A DNA stretch of 64,000 nt from Casuarius casuarius (lineage: Eukaryota; Chordata; Aves; Casuariiformes; Casuariidae): positions 6,765,069 to 6,829,068 of the forward strand of contig PTFA01000028.1 of assembly GCA_003342895.1 (NCBI GenBank). Reading direction: 5' to 3'. This document shows, in pieces, positions 25,867-38,630 of the stretch; position 1 is the stretch's first letter; every line of letters begins with the position of its first letter. Made by a program: the position numbers and the translations under genes. Under the pieces are notes generated by a model, which made no database searches, had not been told where the DNA came from, and was given only the letters and a program-made list of their open reading frames with translations.

Positions 25867-28800
25867 TCAGCCTATACTTTATATAATGGAAGGGCAATAA
25901 TAGTGACAATTTCCAGGGGAAAATCTGTAATGTGCCAGAAGATGCAAGGCAGGCAGATCCCTGCTGTTCAGCAATTGCCTCCTTTACCTCAGAGCAATTA
26001 TTTAGAATGCAGGTGATTTTATCACTACCAGACGAACAAATATATTGTGCAGAAACCTGAGTGCTGTTTTCCTAAAAACAAAATGAAACATTTCTTCTTA
26101 GGTTATACCTCCCCTTTAACCTCTACAAAAAAATCAACAAAAAATTTATTATGATTCTTTAAGCAGAGCACAGATTCAAACAATCATGAAGTCTCTCCAG
26201 AAACCTACCACAACCCCAATCCTACAAAGGCTAAATGTGTGCAAACCAGAAACTGCACAGCCTCAGAAAATTCTCTCTGTAGATTAAGAGATTATTCAAA
26301 CATTTGTGGGATCAGTGCCAAAAAAATGAATTAATCAATACAGCATAGAGTAGGCTTGATCATGCAATTCATAAGGACATTATAAATCCTTTGTGACAAA
26401 CAATTCTTTTTGTCAAACTTCTAATTTTCTTTAACTAAAGGAAGCAGGACAGACCAAAATTAATGCCATGGAGGCAGGGGGGGGACACCAACAAAACAGT
26501 AAACAAGATACTGTTTCAGTATGTCAGATTTTCCTAAGGTTTGCTATTTGAAATTCAAGCAGTACTGACTAGTGCTGCTTATGGTCTTGCCTCAGTTTTC
26601 TCACTGGTAAGTACTTTCTTAGGCAGCAGAATGAAATAGGTGGTTACATGGTCATTTGCTCTTTTGGTGTATGCCATACAAGTTTTACATTATTTCTCTT
26701 CAATATTTGTTCTAGTAAAATTTTGCTCACATGCTGGCAAGGCAACTTTTGTCACAAAGCAAACAAGAGGACAGCCAATGCTAACTTAAAGCTGTTTAAA
26801 AAGAGTATTTCTCTGAAATATTTTTGTTATTCACATGGGTCTATCATATTTGCCACTGAAAGTCAGAAACCAAAGAAAATGTCAGAAAGTCAGAAAATGT
26901 ANTAATTACTGTGTTCACAAACCAAGCCACCCCTAAGCCCCAACCTGCTGCTCAGAGATTATTACCGCCTTGCCTCAGCACTCACCGGTCCACCAAGAAG
27001 TTTCCTCAACATCTTCCCTCTGTTCTTACATGTTGTTGTTTCTATGCACACAGAAACACTGCAAACATGACAAACTACTGGTTCGGCTGGTAATGCAGAG
27101 TACAAGAGCAGAACCAGTAGTGGAGCAGTTCAGTGAAAAAGGCAGCAAGGTGAAAAGGCTTCTCAGCAGAGAGGACCGTCACATGGGAAGAGCAACAATA
27201 GTATGCTAGCCAGTTTGTCTGAATGCTAGTCAGTTGCTCTTTTCTGCATGATTGTGTCAAGTTCACACAAGTTTTAGTTGTAAAGTGATGAGATCTTTTG
27301 TCCTGCAATTTATTCGTACAGATTCATTTATCTTGTCTCATCACCTGCTTTCAGATCACTAACAATCAGTTAGCCATGAGATCTGACCCTTCTTAGTCTA
27401 CATCAAATGTCTAGGTTGAACCTAATGCACTATAAAAGAATTATTGCATGTATGCATGGACATTTAAAGTTTCATATAATCTATTCTAACTAAAAAAAAA
27501 AAAAAAAATTGGATTTAGGCAAAGCAGAGAGGCACCCAGATTTAACTTTCTTTGCTCCCTTCAAGAATTATGTGATCCCCCACCCTGAAATTCCTCAGAC
27601 ATTCCTTCAGGACCACAGCCTGATCCCAGAGGCTGATTTTATTTTACTTTTCCCCTGTGGCTTAATCTGATCACAAATCTGATAAAGAAATATTTAAGAT
27701 TACTTTTCATTCTTGACACTGTCCTGTCCTTGCCTAAGCAGCTGGAGCAGTTCTGACAGGGCACAGCNCACCCAGAGCTCTGCTGGGAGGCAGATGGTAT
27801 GCAGGCAAGAATGGGACAGGTGATAAGTTACAGTACGCGAAACACTACAGCACTCACAGAACAATGGATAAATAGCAGGTATCACTCAGTTATGAAACTT
27901 CAAACCCCCAAATGCTTCGTTTTCTGCTCAGGTAACCATGACATTATTGCAGTAAATTTTGTGATGTTCTGGGCCTTGTAAACTTATCTGTATGGTTAAA
28001 GAGTATGATGGGCAATGCTGTATGAATATGTGGCCTAATGCAACAAAGTAAAGTTTTAAAATACTCAATAATCACTACCTGACTGTTGTTTAACATACTA
28101 AGCAGTTAGCCACTATGTATGAATTCTCTTCAATAAATTCTTTAAAGGCATGTTTCTGTTGCAACCTACTTGAAGAACTGATACCATTGACAGCCACTGA
28201 GGAGTTACCAAAAAATCATTTCATCAAATCATGTCGATAGCACAAAAACTGCAGAAAGTTTGCAGTGATCCTGTCAATACGGGAATCATTTTACAGGCAG
28301 AGTAAATCTTTGTTCCCACAGCTGTCAACCTGGCAACTTTCAAAAGCGCTAAACCCATTTCAAAATGAAAACAAAAGCCAACTGGATGAAGGGACTAGTG
28401 GGGAGAGAGCATCTGTTGACAGGACTTTCCATGCGGATAACTGATTAGTTGTCAGATAACCAAAGCATACTTTTAGTTTGGTAGGTGCTGTTTAACAGCT
28501 TAGCATGGTGATTATGCTACTCTCTGGACAGTCTCATATAGTTGTTCTGTCTGCATGAAGTATATCTGAATAAAAGCCATTTTATTTCACTTCACTGCTG
28601 AACTCCTATAAATACACAGATCCTTATTCAGAGTTTACTTAGATAGATGCATCACTGGCAACCAGTAGGCAAAAGAAAAAAGATGATTTTCTTGTCAACT
28701 CTATTTAAAGCTCTTTTTTTTGATTAAACCCAAGTATTTTCACAAACGGCTCCACCGCTGGAACTTAGAACAGACCAACCCATTGTTTTCTTAAAGGTTT

Positions 28801-30019
28801 CCCAGGCCAATTTGCATGTCAGGTCATATAAGCTATTGTAATAGCATTAGTCACATCATACTTCCTACATCTCTTCAGGTGACATGAAAACCTGCTCCCT
28901 TCATGAATTTGTGTAACCTAACTCTGGATCTTGGATTGTTGAACATTTAAAACACAAAGCTAAAGAAAGCAGCAATTTTTAATAGTAATATTTTTAGTTG
29001 AGGAAAAAAGGTCAATAAAAGGCTAGTATTATAGCTGAGATATATACAGTATACTCCTAATTCTAAAATTACTGAAGGCATTTCATCTATTTTCTGTATG
29101 TATATGCAAAGATTGTAAGCACAGACACACACAAACAGGTGAGTGAATTTACCAGTAACTAGGTCTCACAAAACTTCAAATCCCCTGAAGTAGCATATAC
29201 ACCTTTCGTTGGAAAGGGCATGATGAATCATACTAAAGCAGATTATTCCTGTCTCTAATACACGGTGGGAGAAATGGGAAAGAAGGGACTTCACTGTGGA
29301 AAATCCATACTTTCAATAGTAAACCATGAGTCAAAAGACAACACACAGAGATTCGTAACAGTATTAAGATTGGTATGAATGAAGCATGGACAGAAACGCG
29401 TGTGAAAGCACCAAAGGAAACAGCTGAACAACAGTTAACAGAATCGGCTCCGCTGATCACCGCGAACACAAGCGCCAGCAGCACCCCAGCAGGGAAGCAG
29501 CCCCCGGCCCATGCTCTCCACAGCACAAAGGACTGGCCAGCAGAAGACAAGTCCACGCTGACAACAGGAAGCTGGCAACAAGGCGGCAGCGTGCTGCCCG
29601 TGCCGTATCTCTTCCTGCTAGCCCGACGCAGCCTCCAACGAGGAAACACACACAATGGGCAGCAGATCTGCCTAAAATTTATGGAGGCTGAAGTAAGCAA
29701 GATTCAGAAGGGAAAGGGATTGTGCTACAATAACTGCTGGCTCCTGAAGTATACAAAAAGCACATCCAGAAAAGTCAGTTATTCACTGTCAGTGACAAGG
29801 AATGCAAGAGACATGATGAGGACTCAACAGCCAGAGACCCTTGTCCTCTGTGCTGCACGCAAGTGACCCTGGCCAGACACGTAGATGTTGCAGAGTATCT
29901 GAATTAGTCGCTCAGAACTTTCATCAAAATCCCAGTATGTTAGTAATAAGCATACACTAAGTGAGTTTCGAGCTCATTAACAGATCTCAAAAACCAGTTG
30001 TCAGTGAAGGAAATTTCTT

Positions 30020-30640
30020 TGTACAAAGAGGATTCTTCTAGAGGTTCGTAAAGTTTTATATTATGCCTGATGCTATTCAGCATTTTCATCAGTGATCTGG
30101 AAATAATATGAAAAAGTCACTGCTGAAAGCTCAAAGGTGAAACATCAGAAAAATGATAAATATTGAGGAGAACAAGGTTGTCACACACCAAACAATCCAG
30201 ATCTCTTGGTAATCTGTGCTCATTCAAATGAAATTCCATTTTAATGCCAAATGCAACATTAAGCATCTAGAAACTTGGAGTGAGCAACTGCAATTAGGAA
30301 GCCACTGTTATGAAAAATAACTTACAGGTGCTTAGAAGACAAATCTCTCAACCTACTCCCAGTGTGTCGTAACAAAAGACACTAATGGGAACAGTAATAC
30401 AGAGCTATATAAACAGTGCAGCAGATTAGTAACAAGAGGGAGGGAGGATTTTTACTTCTGCCCATAGTATCGCCAAAACATCAAAAAATTAGAATCTCAG
30501 AAAAAAAAAAAATCCCAGAATTATGACAGCAGCAGAAAAACCCTGGAAGTGAAGAACTTGAAACAATTTAGTTTGTCAGAAAAATAGAAAAGAAATGTGG
30601 TTACTGCTTATTGTACAGTATACTGAGTACAGCATACTGC
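30020..30640 (+). mobile_element. Old, degraded CR1-type LINE fragment, sense
   Basis: The plus strand resembles the 3' part of a CR1 reverse transcriptase ORF and what follows it. A segment at 30070-30105 reads LFSIFISDLE, like the CR1 motif LFNIFISDL. Next comes a stretch like the CR1 region around GKCEVLH (aaatgaaattccattttaatgcc). Near 30555-30590 there is a match to the CR1 block agcTgtTTAGTTTggagaaa. Frames are broken and no terminal repeat is seen, so this is an ancient 5'- and 3'-truncated copy. Family assignment is from memory of avian CR1 sequence; boundaries are approximate. Confidence 0.55.
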
Positions 30641-32332
30641 TGCCAGGGAGAAAACCAGGTAAACAAACACTCTAACAGAGAAATGCATAAAGAAAGCACT
30701 AATAACACTTAACTCTAAAGCATATACTACTTAAGAATTAAAGGGGGGCTATGGAGAGCTGAAGACTAGTGCTTCATGGCTGGCTGGCTTTAGTGAACAA
30801 GTAGATGGGGACATCATCACTCAACCTCTGGGGTGTGTAATACTGTTTGTAGTCTGGTCAACCTTCTTGAAGGATCCGTTACAGTGGTTTTTGGTCTAAA
30901 GAAAAAAAATGAATGGCACTTTCAAGCATTCCAGAGCAGTTTTTAAGGTTATACTATGTCTTATAATATGGAGCTTTGACATGTTATGGGAAAGAAGGGT
31001 TATTTCTCTGATTATTTACCATTGCTCTCACTTCTTTTTTACTCTGAAATAAACATACTCAATGGTATCTGGAAGGTACACCAAAAAAGGGAGGGCTGGT
31101 GAGTTGCTTTTCATCTAGCTTAACAGACAATAAAAAAAGACAAAGTATGTGCATGCAGTTAAGTGACTGTACACAAGCACTGCTGTGAGTATACACGCAT
31201 GTTATACTTGTACAGATCTTCTGAAGTGTTATAATGTAAATTGCATTTACAACAATCAAAGCATCCTGCACTTCTGCAATGGAAATGGAAGACTAATAAC
31301 TGTATGAATAGCTGCGTTCAGAGCTAAGCATAAGCTGTGCCCACTGTACAGACTGCACCACGCAAGCTAATCAGGACCAGAGACAAAACCGGCTAGCTCC
31401 AGGCAGCCCTGGCTCACAAGCCCTCTTGCCTACCCGCTTCCTGCCAAAGGCCAACACGCCAGAGACAGCAATGAGGACGTCCTGAGAGGTAGCCTTGCCC
31501 CATGCCCCTTGTTCAGCCACATCAAATTCCTTAAGTGGCCATCAGATGGAGTACTCTATCAGCATACACTAATTTGCAGTAGCCATATCTTCTAATAGAA
31601 GATGCATAAGCCATCGTTATAGCAGCAGACACACTACAGAATAGATCTCAATTGCTACACGTTCACTGCAACAACAGCACTTATCGCAGTCCTCACCTCA
31701 GGTCAACTTTTTACTTCATCTCAATACAGATATAAACAGCAGCAGCAGAGAGCAACTGAATTACAAATTTCCAGTTGCAGCATGAGAAATGCATTCCTCA
31801 AATGGAGGCATCACTGTTGATATGCTCTGCACAAAGTTCTCCCACGGGATTAACTTTTATCTTGTAATAATTTTAATGGCATGTTGCACATTACTATAAT
31901 TTAAGGCACTCAAACTTCTCCCAGTAAACACCAGATTTCAGAGGCTGTGCTTTTTCAGTTAAAAAAATCCAAACAAAGCCAAAAAACCATTCATAAAGAG
32001 AATAGGCAGATTGTATTTTAACTAAGAATACATATTTTCAGTATCTTAATTATATCAGGGCTGCATTTTGACTTTTAACAAGAAAAATACTTTCTTATTG
32101 CTTCAAAATTGCACGTTATTTATAATGACTAAAATTTTTTAAATATTATCTAGGATGAATTAACCAAGATTCATAAATCCTTAAATGAAGTTTCTGTGCT
32201 GAGCTATGATGAATCATATACGAATTTCTGCAATTTGCAAATAACATATTTGATTTTACATGCAACTTAACATGAGTGCTTTCAACACAGTATTGCCTTT
32301 TGCACAAATGTGATGAAGAGAGAGACATACGT

Positions 32333-32372
32333 ATATATATATACACACACACGTATATGTATACATACATAA
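32333..32372. repeat. (TA)n/(CA)n simple repeat
   Basis: Short alternating purine-pyrimidine blocks (tatatatatacacacacacgtatatgtatacatacat). A related AC/AT-rich tract follows at about 32656-32690. Confidence 0.85.
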
Positions 32373-32756
32373 TACAAAGGAAGTAGCTATCCCTTCTTAC
32401 ATGTTTTGGGGTGCTGAGCAGGGGCGGGGGGTGTCTGTGATATTACTTTTCAATTCTTCACAGTCTCTCAAATAATTGCTTTGATGGTCTCTGACAGTTG
32501 TGTCCATCAAGCCACAAAGAAACCTATGCAATTAGGGACAGAAAACTCAGAGGCAGCTGCTTGGAGAGAGCTAAGATTGCACCATCAATGTATTTCACTT
32601 TTGAGGGCTGCTTTGGCATCAAAATGTAAACACTTTTCCTTATCACAGGTCACCCATATACATACACATACACATGTGCACATACACTTTCAACCAATTC
32701 CTGTTTTGTCCATGTGCAAGACACCAGCCTCACAGCACTTGCTCTCTTTTTTCTTG

Positions 32757-32781
32757 TTTTTTTTTTTTTTTTTTTTTTTTT
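32757..32781. repeat. T25 homopolymer
   Basis: An uninterrupted T run. On the minus strand it would be a poly(A), but no retroposon body is recognisable on its minus-strand 5' side. Confidence 0.9.
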
Positions 32782-35700
32782 AAGCATGGTTGGCATGTTT
32801 TCATTCCACTCAGTTTCCCATTCTCGCTTTTTTCCTGACAGTAGCTGAATTAACTGACAGTCCATATTTGTCACTGATTAAAAACTTCATTTTCAAAGAA
32901 CTTGATGAATGTTTTGTAACTTGTTAGATTAAACCCTCAAGCAAGCAGTGGCTTTAGCTAGTGTTTCTCTTGAATTCCTTGCTAGTCACACTCTTATTTT
33001 GCTGTTATCCAAGGATATCAGCTGCTTGACTGTAAGGAGTAAATGAGTTTTATGATCATTCTGTGACCAACTTTGACATTTCCACAGGTGCAAGTAGATT
33101 ATATAATTGCTGCAACCAAGCAAGAGTTCACATTTCATAATTACTGAAATTAGTTTCAGAGCCTTCAGGAGAATCACAGATGCAGCAAAAATAAATATGC
33201 AAAAATTATCTAGATCTGAAATAGACTGAAATATCTCTGATAAACAAAAGAAAAAGGAAAAAAATGGTTTACTCTGGAAAAGTCTGGTATTTTACTTCTG
33301 TGGTAGGTAATTTGACCACTGAGGCCCTAAAGAAAGGAGGACCCCCTTCTACCTACCCACTTACTTGTATTTAGTTATGAACGTTTCTGAAGGCTCCTGC
33401 CCACCTCATGGAAGTCCACTGCTAATTCATTTTTAGAAGGATATTTTATACCAGAATGCATTTAACTAAAACTGAGGGAAAGTAGCTTTTGTACCACAAC
33501 CTGTGAGCTCATGCTGTGCCTCTTTGTAGCTCTCATTCTGCTGTGCTCCGTGAGTGAGGAAAGGAAATGGAAGAGGAAAAGGGCATGCCCATGCCTTAAA
33601 CACACTGATGGAAACTCACCTGTTTAACACACAGTATAAGCAGAGATCTTCTCTAGCTGCTCACTCTAGCTAGTTACACTCTGCATGTACAAAGGATGGG
33701 TATTTTTAGATGAAAAGAGGTATTGCCTGGTTCAGAGTACTTGCATGCTTCATAAACAAATGGAAAATATGTTAGCAACACTTACCCATACCAAATTAAA
33801 CCTTTACTTTTGGACCTGGCCTAATGTCAAGCACACATCTAAATGCCTGCCTCAAGTGTAGAAAGTGGTGGGGAAAAAAACAAAAAAAAAAAAAGCAGCT
33901 ATCATAGTAATATAGAAATATTCCATCCCTGTAGTGGCAGTGTGTAGAAATACATTTTTAAGTTTATACTGCAGTAAAGAACATGCATATAACTTCCAGA
34001 TTAGGAGTTGCAGAATGGGATAGCAACAGCCACACAGCCTTACAATCAAGTTAAGCTTAAATAAAGTCAGCTCTGCTGCTACAGACAGCCCCAAGAGACA
34101 ATCCCCTGCCACTCATCTGGCCTCCATGCCACCATATGCAATTGTCAGCAAGGCATTTGTGCAGCTGCACAGTCAAACACATTCAAGAACCAACTTGAAG
34201 CTAACTGTAACCTGGATCAGTTGTGCCTGTGTCCACGCAAACACTGGTGCCAGCACAGCCAGGGAACACTGAGGACAGAAAAGATCGCTTCTTTCTGAAC
34301 CAGCACCACCAATCTCAGTTTATGCTAACTATGCTCAAGTTAGCTTTAACCCGTAAACGCATTTTTGTCTCCACATTTTCTTCACGAGTTGCTGATTAAC
34401 AATTTGTAAAGTTTGAATTGGGTTTAATTGTATGATGCCCACAGAAAGGTGAACTTGTATCATGAGATCCAAAATGAGTCCCCCACAACCACAGGCTACA
34501 GCAAGATAACAGAAATAGCTTAACGTCTCCACATCTTCCCCAGACACATTCACACTCTCTTCCTTTCTTTCCTTCTCCTGGACTTTAGGTCCTCAATCTA
34601 CTCCACAATTCACCTAAGACATTAAGACCCCACACCTCCTTCTCCAACCTCTCTAAGTTCTTTCTTGACTTCTGGTACCACCACGCTTTCAACTTTCAGT
34701 CTTATTTCAAAACCAAGCAGTGTTTCATACCACCCTGTCCCTTACATAAGCTGACTCTTGCGTGACAAGTAGCAGGGAAACAGTTGGTTATCAGAGGAGC
34801 CTCTATACTGGGCTGAGCAATGGGAACACAAATAGGTCAGTGAAAACATGGGACACGTTCTTTAACTGAAGCCAAATGGGCTTGTAGATTGGCATTTATA
34901 CAACTAGCTCAAAAGATCAACTGCAAGGTGGAATAGCTCCACACACGGTAAGAACATCTGTACTTAATGACCCAGTCAGGACACCCTGGCAGAAGAATGG
35001 CAGATGAGGTTCAACAAGTAAACAAGCGCTGCCAACTGGCCAGCATGGCACACAACGTGTGGGAATCAATACAGGACGCAATGGATGCTGCTGCTAAGGA
35101 GCTCTGAATAACAGCTACTGCACAGGCAGGCTCCACTACTTACTGTTTAGCTGGCAATAAGCCAGAATTACCCTCTTTTACTGCATATCTGATCAACTCA
35201 GTAAGGAAAACCTGAGTACCACTTCTGCCATCAAATTGAGAACATGGCTAAAGAAGTCAAAGAGCTCTGGCTGGTACAGCAGAACAGCTAAGGAAAAGCT
35301 GGCACTCTGTACCAGTCAAACACCTTTTCTTGTTAACTGATCTGCTACTCGCTATGCTTTCTCCCAAACATCTACCATTCCACATTACCACGTCATACCA
35401 GACCCCCAGCTAGAGCTGGAATCAGTAGACCACACCTGTCATTAAAAAAAATTTTTTAAAGTTTATCTGCATACAGATGGAAAACAACTCCCTGGTCCAG
35501 AAAGCAGCCATCTAAAATAAGTATAAAAGTAATGCAACAACTCTAAAAGAAAGATTAAATATTTTGCAATCTGGCTGTTTAAATCATGCATATCCATATG
35601 CTGAGCCACAAGCAAGAAATCTTTCCCCATGCAGCCCTCCTTCCCTTCCACCCGTGACTGTAGCAGGTAAGAGATGAGTTCAGGTAAGGGGAAGGGGAAA

Positions 35701-36942
35701 TAAAAAGTAACTCATCAACCCAAACTTCATTTTCCAAGTTCCTGTATTTGATCACCCCTGAGCTGGCTCTCCTTCACTGTCCTGCTTAAAGCTGCATCCT
35801 TAGCAGGCCATTGGCCCTGAAGCCCAGAAGGCAAAGTGATATGCCTACAGGCAGCTACTCAGAATATCTAGACTTTTAGGCCAATGAAAACACAGGACCC
35901 TTCACACTTTGAAATTCAATCTCCTTGTAAACATGCAAACAACATGGAAATACAGCAGCCAACATGGCCCACACACAACCTGTGATACAGCCCTTACTAA
36001 CCTCTTTCTTACTTACCTCTGCATTGTGAATCCTTTTGACTAAGATAGTAGTAATAAATACTTTAAAATACCACCTGCAAAATCCTAACCACTTTAAAAG
36101 CTAGATATGATTATGCTGACAAGGGGTTATTTCTTTTTTATACTTTATTAAAATCTCAGCAATATTACAGAATCTGCACTTACATCTCAATGATCAGGCT
36201 CTAAAAATATGTATGAATGGAACTGAGGCGACTGCTTCACAGACATATTTCAGAACTTTGAGAAAAATAGGTATCTAATAACGTTCAATGTCAAACAACG
36301 TAGCAGGAGTAAGCAAGGTCTTGTCTAGGGATAAAAAAGAGCCTCTAGAGCCATTTTCTGCTATGGGTAAAGCCATTAATTCAACAGAAGCGGGCTTTTG
36401 TCTGCACAACAGTTTCAGGTTGATACAAAGCTTCCAGAAGGCACTAAAAATCATCATCTTTAACTGTTCTTCTCGTAATGTCTCCAAGCAATATCAAATA
36501 CTTGATATAGAATTAGTTTTATAACTTACTGACTTTGCATGAAGTAACGTTACTGCTTGCTATTTAGTATATAATATTTCATCTGTCAGAACTTGAAACA
36601 ATAAAGTCTTCAGCACATGCCCTACAAGCTGCAGATTTCCCCTAAGTCATTTAAATCACAACAGAGCATTTAAAGTGGATGTACCATGCTTCTCTGCCCC
36701 TCACCAGCAATTAGAGTTCGTTATTCTTACACCTATCTTCACTATCACCACAAACTATACAGAACAAGTTGAAAACAAATATACAAATATAAAACCAAAT
36801 AACTGGCCTTTTGTACAAGGGTCTGGGTTTTTCCCACACACACACGTTGTCACCTTAACACAAGTTTATTCAAGTACAGTGATAACAGTATAGTCATAAC
36901 GCATTTTTGTAAAGAAGTAGTAAGCAAACAGAGCTTACTCTC

Positions 36943-36978
36943 TGTAGACATTTTGCTAAATGTAGACATTTTGCTAAA
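36943..36978 (+). repeat. Perfect 2 x 18-nt tandem duplication
   Basis: The unit tgtagacattttgctaaa is present twice head-to-tail with no mismatch. Confidence 0.95.
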
Positions 36979-37662
36979 TTCTTATCCTAATACCTTCTCA
37001 ATAAATTACTAACACAGAAGAAATAAAACTGAAAAATGCACAAGCTTTAAAAAGCAAACAGCTCAAAACTGCTAGAGAAGTAAAGCCAAGGTACAGAAAT
37101 CAATATACAAAGCTCAGCTAATCACAGTATCTGAATTTATATTACTCAAACTCAGTAACAAAGCAGACAAGAATACACACACAACCTTTACTTCCACTTA
37201 TCAAAATACTAACAACTCCGTACACTTAACAGAATTCATTATTTTTTGTTCCTTTTTCATCCACAGATCTGATCACAAATTTTCACGAGCAATAAGTTTT
37301 ACCTAGATTTCAAGTTTCATTTATATTGGTAATGAGAAAAACAAACTTCCTTGATCGTAACAATAAAAACGTTCAATACAAAATAAAAGCTTCAAAATGA
37401 AAAATATTTTTTGTCATGAAATCTTGGAAATCTTTTTCAAGTAACTCCTCTAGAAGAATGGGAAGGACGTAAGAAAAGGTCACTGCACAATGCACAGGTA
37501 TACATTCACAATCTTTTTTTTTTTTTTATGTATCTTAAGGCAAATCAAGTGCCACATTTAACCTTCTTTGTATCTCCCCTGTAAAGAAGACTAGCCTACT
37601 CACGAGCTCTCAGAACCACACACTGTATTGTAAACACAGCAGAAGAAACTTCAGATACTTAC

Positions 37663-37694
37663 AAACTTCCTCTTCTTGGAAGGCTCAATTCCTT
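37663..37694 (-). CDS. MAST4: 32-nt microexon of a MAST-family kinase (KELSLPRRGS)
   Basis: Internal coding exon of a microtubule-associated serine/threonine kinase. On the minus strand a T-rich tract ending in tttgcag precedes the exon, and AAGTTT|gtaagtat follows it, so both splice sites are near consensus. Read in phase 0 it gives ten codons, KELSLPRRGS, plus two bases (TT) that split a Phe codon with the next exon. From memory, KELSLPRRGS occurs in vertebrate MAST2 and MAST4 and nearly identically in MAST3, just before the CRTSNRKS block and upstream of the DUF1908, kinase and PDZ domains. RRGS is a basophilic-kinase or 14-3-3 type motif. MAST4 is favoured over MAST2 because the flanking introns are very long (about 32 kb downstream and at least 8 kb upstream), but the paralogue is an inference. 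The other two frames are also open over this short exon, so the frame rests on the motif match and on phase agreement with the neighbouring exons. Confidence 0.75.
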
Positions 37695-38399
37695 CTGCAA
37701 AAGAAAAAAAAGTAAGTTACGTTACATTAGCAACAAAACTTACTTTAATTGGAAGCAGCCTTTTTTTAAACAAGTACTGCAATCCTCCAGTCCCATTAGT
37801 AGCAGACAGACAAAAATAGGTGTATTTAGAATGTAATAAAAGATTATATAGATTTGATATATACCATCTTTCACTTGTTGCCTTCTGTTCTAATTTGGAA
37901 TACTAACATTAGCAATATTTCAAGCTATAGAAGAATATTATAGGAAAACCTTAGTCAGAACCATGATGCACTGGTAGATGTAGTAAAACTAACAAGAGTC
38001 AGTGATAAAGAAATCCTAACAACAGGATGAAGCCCTAAACAGGTCACCATCATCACCAAGGATTCTTCACTACTACAGGGACTTCATCTTTTTTGGATAA
38101 AAGGACAACAGTTACATCAATTAAAATGCATTATAATAATTCATTACAATCATCTGCAGAGTATCAGTGTAAGAACAGAACTGTGTTATACAAACATTTC
38201 CAACGTTTTGATGAGGAGAACAGTTAAACTACTGTTTATGGGAATGATTAGATAATCCGTTAGCCAAATGAGAATTGGAGATAAGTGCTTTACTAGCATT
38301 TCAATGTAGGAGAAAACCACAGGATCCATGAAGCTCTGCCCATCAAAAATAAGCATAATATATACACCTGTAAATAGATTTTTCTGGTATAGAATGAAT

Positions 38400-38630
38400 T
38401 ACAGAATCACAGAATAGCTGAGGTTGGAAGGGACCGCTGGAGATCATCTAGTCCAACCCCCTGCTCAAACAGGGTCAATTAGAGCAGGTTTCTCAAGAAA
38501 GCGTTCGAGTATTGAATATGTGCAAGGACGGAGACTCCACAACCTCTCTGGACAACCTTGTCCAGTGTTCAGCCACTCATGTTTTAATACAATTTCTTGT
38601 ATTTCAACTTGTGCTTATTGCCATCATTTC
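38400..38630 (-). mobile_element. CR1 LINE 3' end, antisense
   Basis: The plus strand starts with tcacagaatcacagaata, the reverse complement of the short terminal repeat that ends avian CR1 elements. It continues with gaggttggaagggacc, gatcatctagtccaaccccc, gagactccacaacctctctg and tatttcaacttgtgc, all hallmarks of the CR1 3' region. The element is therefore on the minus strand, same orientation as the gene, and 5'-truncated after about 230 nt. Divergence is moderate. Confidence 0.9.

Larger units (their letters stand above)
5269..37662 (-). other. Long intron (about 32.4 kb) between the 32-nt and 81-nt exons
   Basis: Presumed intron of the MAST-like gene. It contains the internal first exon and promoter candidate (9895-10280), GC-rich patches at about 11275-11440, 12590-12690 and 29430-29660, the TA/TG microsatellite at 15627-15806, an old CR1 fragment at 30020-30640, and several A or T runs. 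Apart from these and the weak exon-like segments listed under findings, I see no gene. Short open frames here are not splice-flanked or motif-bearing. Confidence 0.55.

Noticed and set aside
29375..29866. 163-codon plus-strand ORF and overlapping minus-strand ORF of similar length
   Set aside because: Both strands are open over the same GC-rich patch, which indicates low stop frequency from composition rather than coding.
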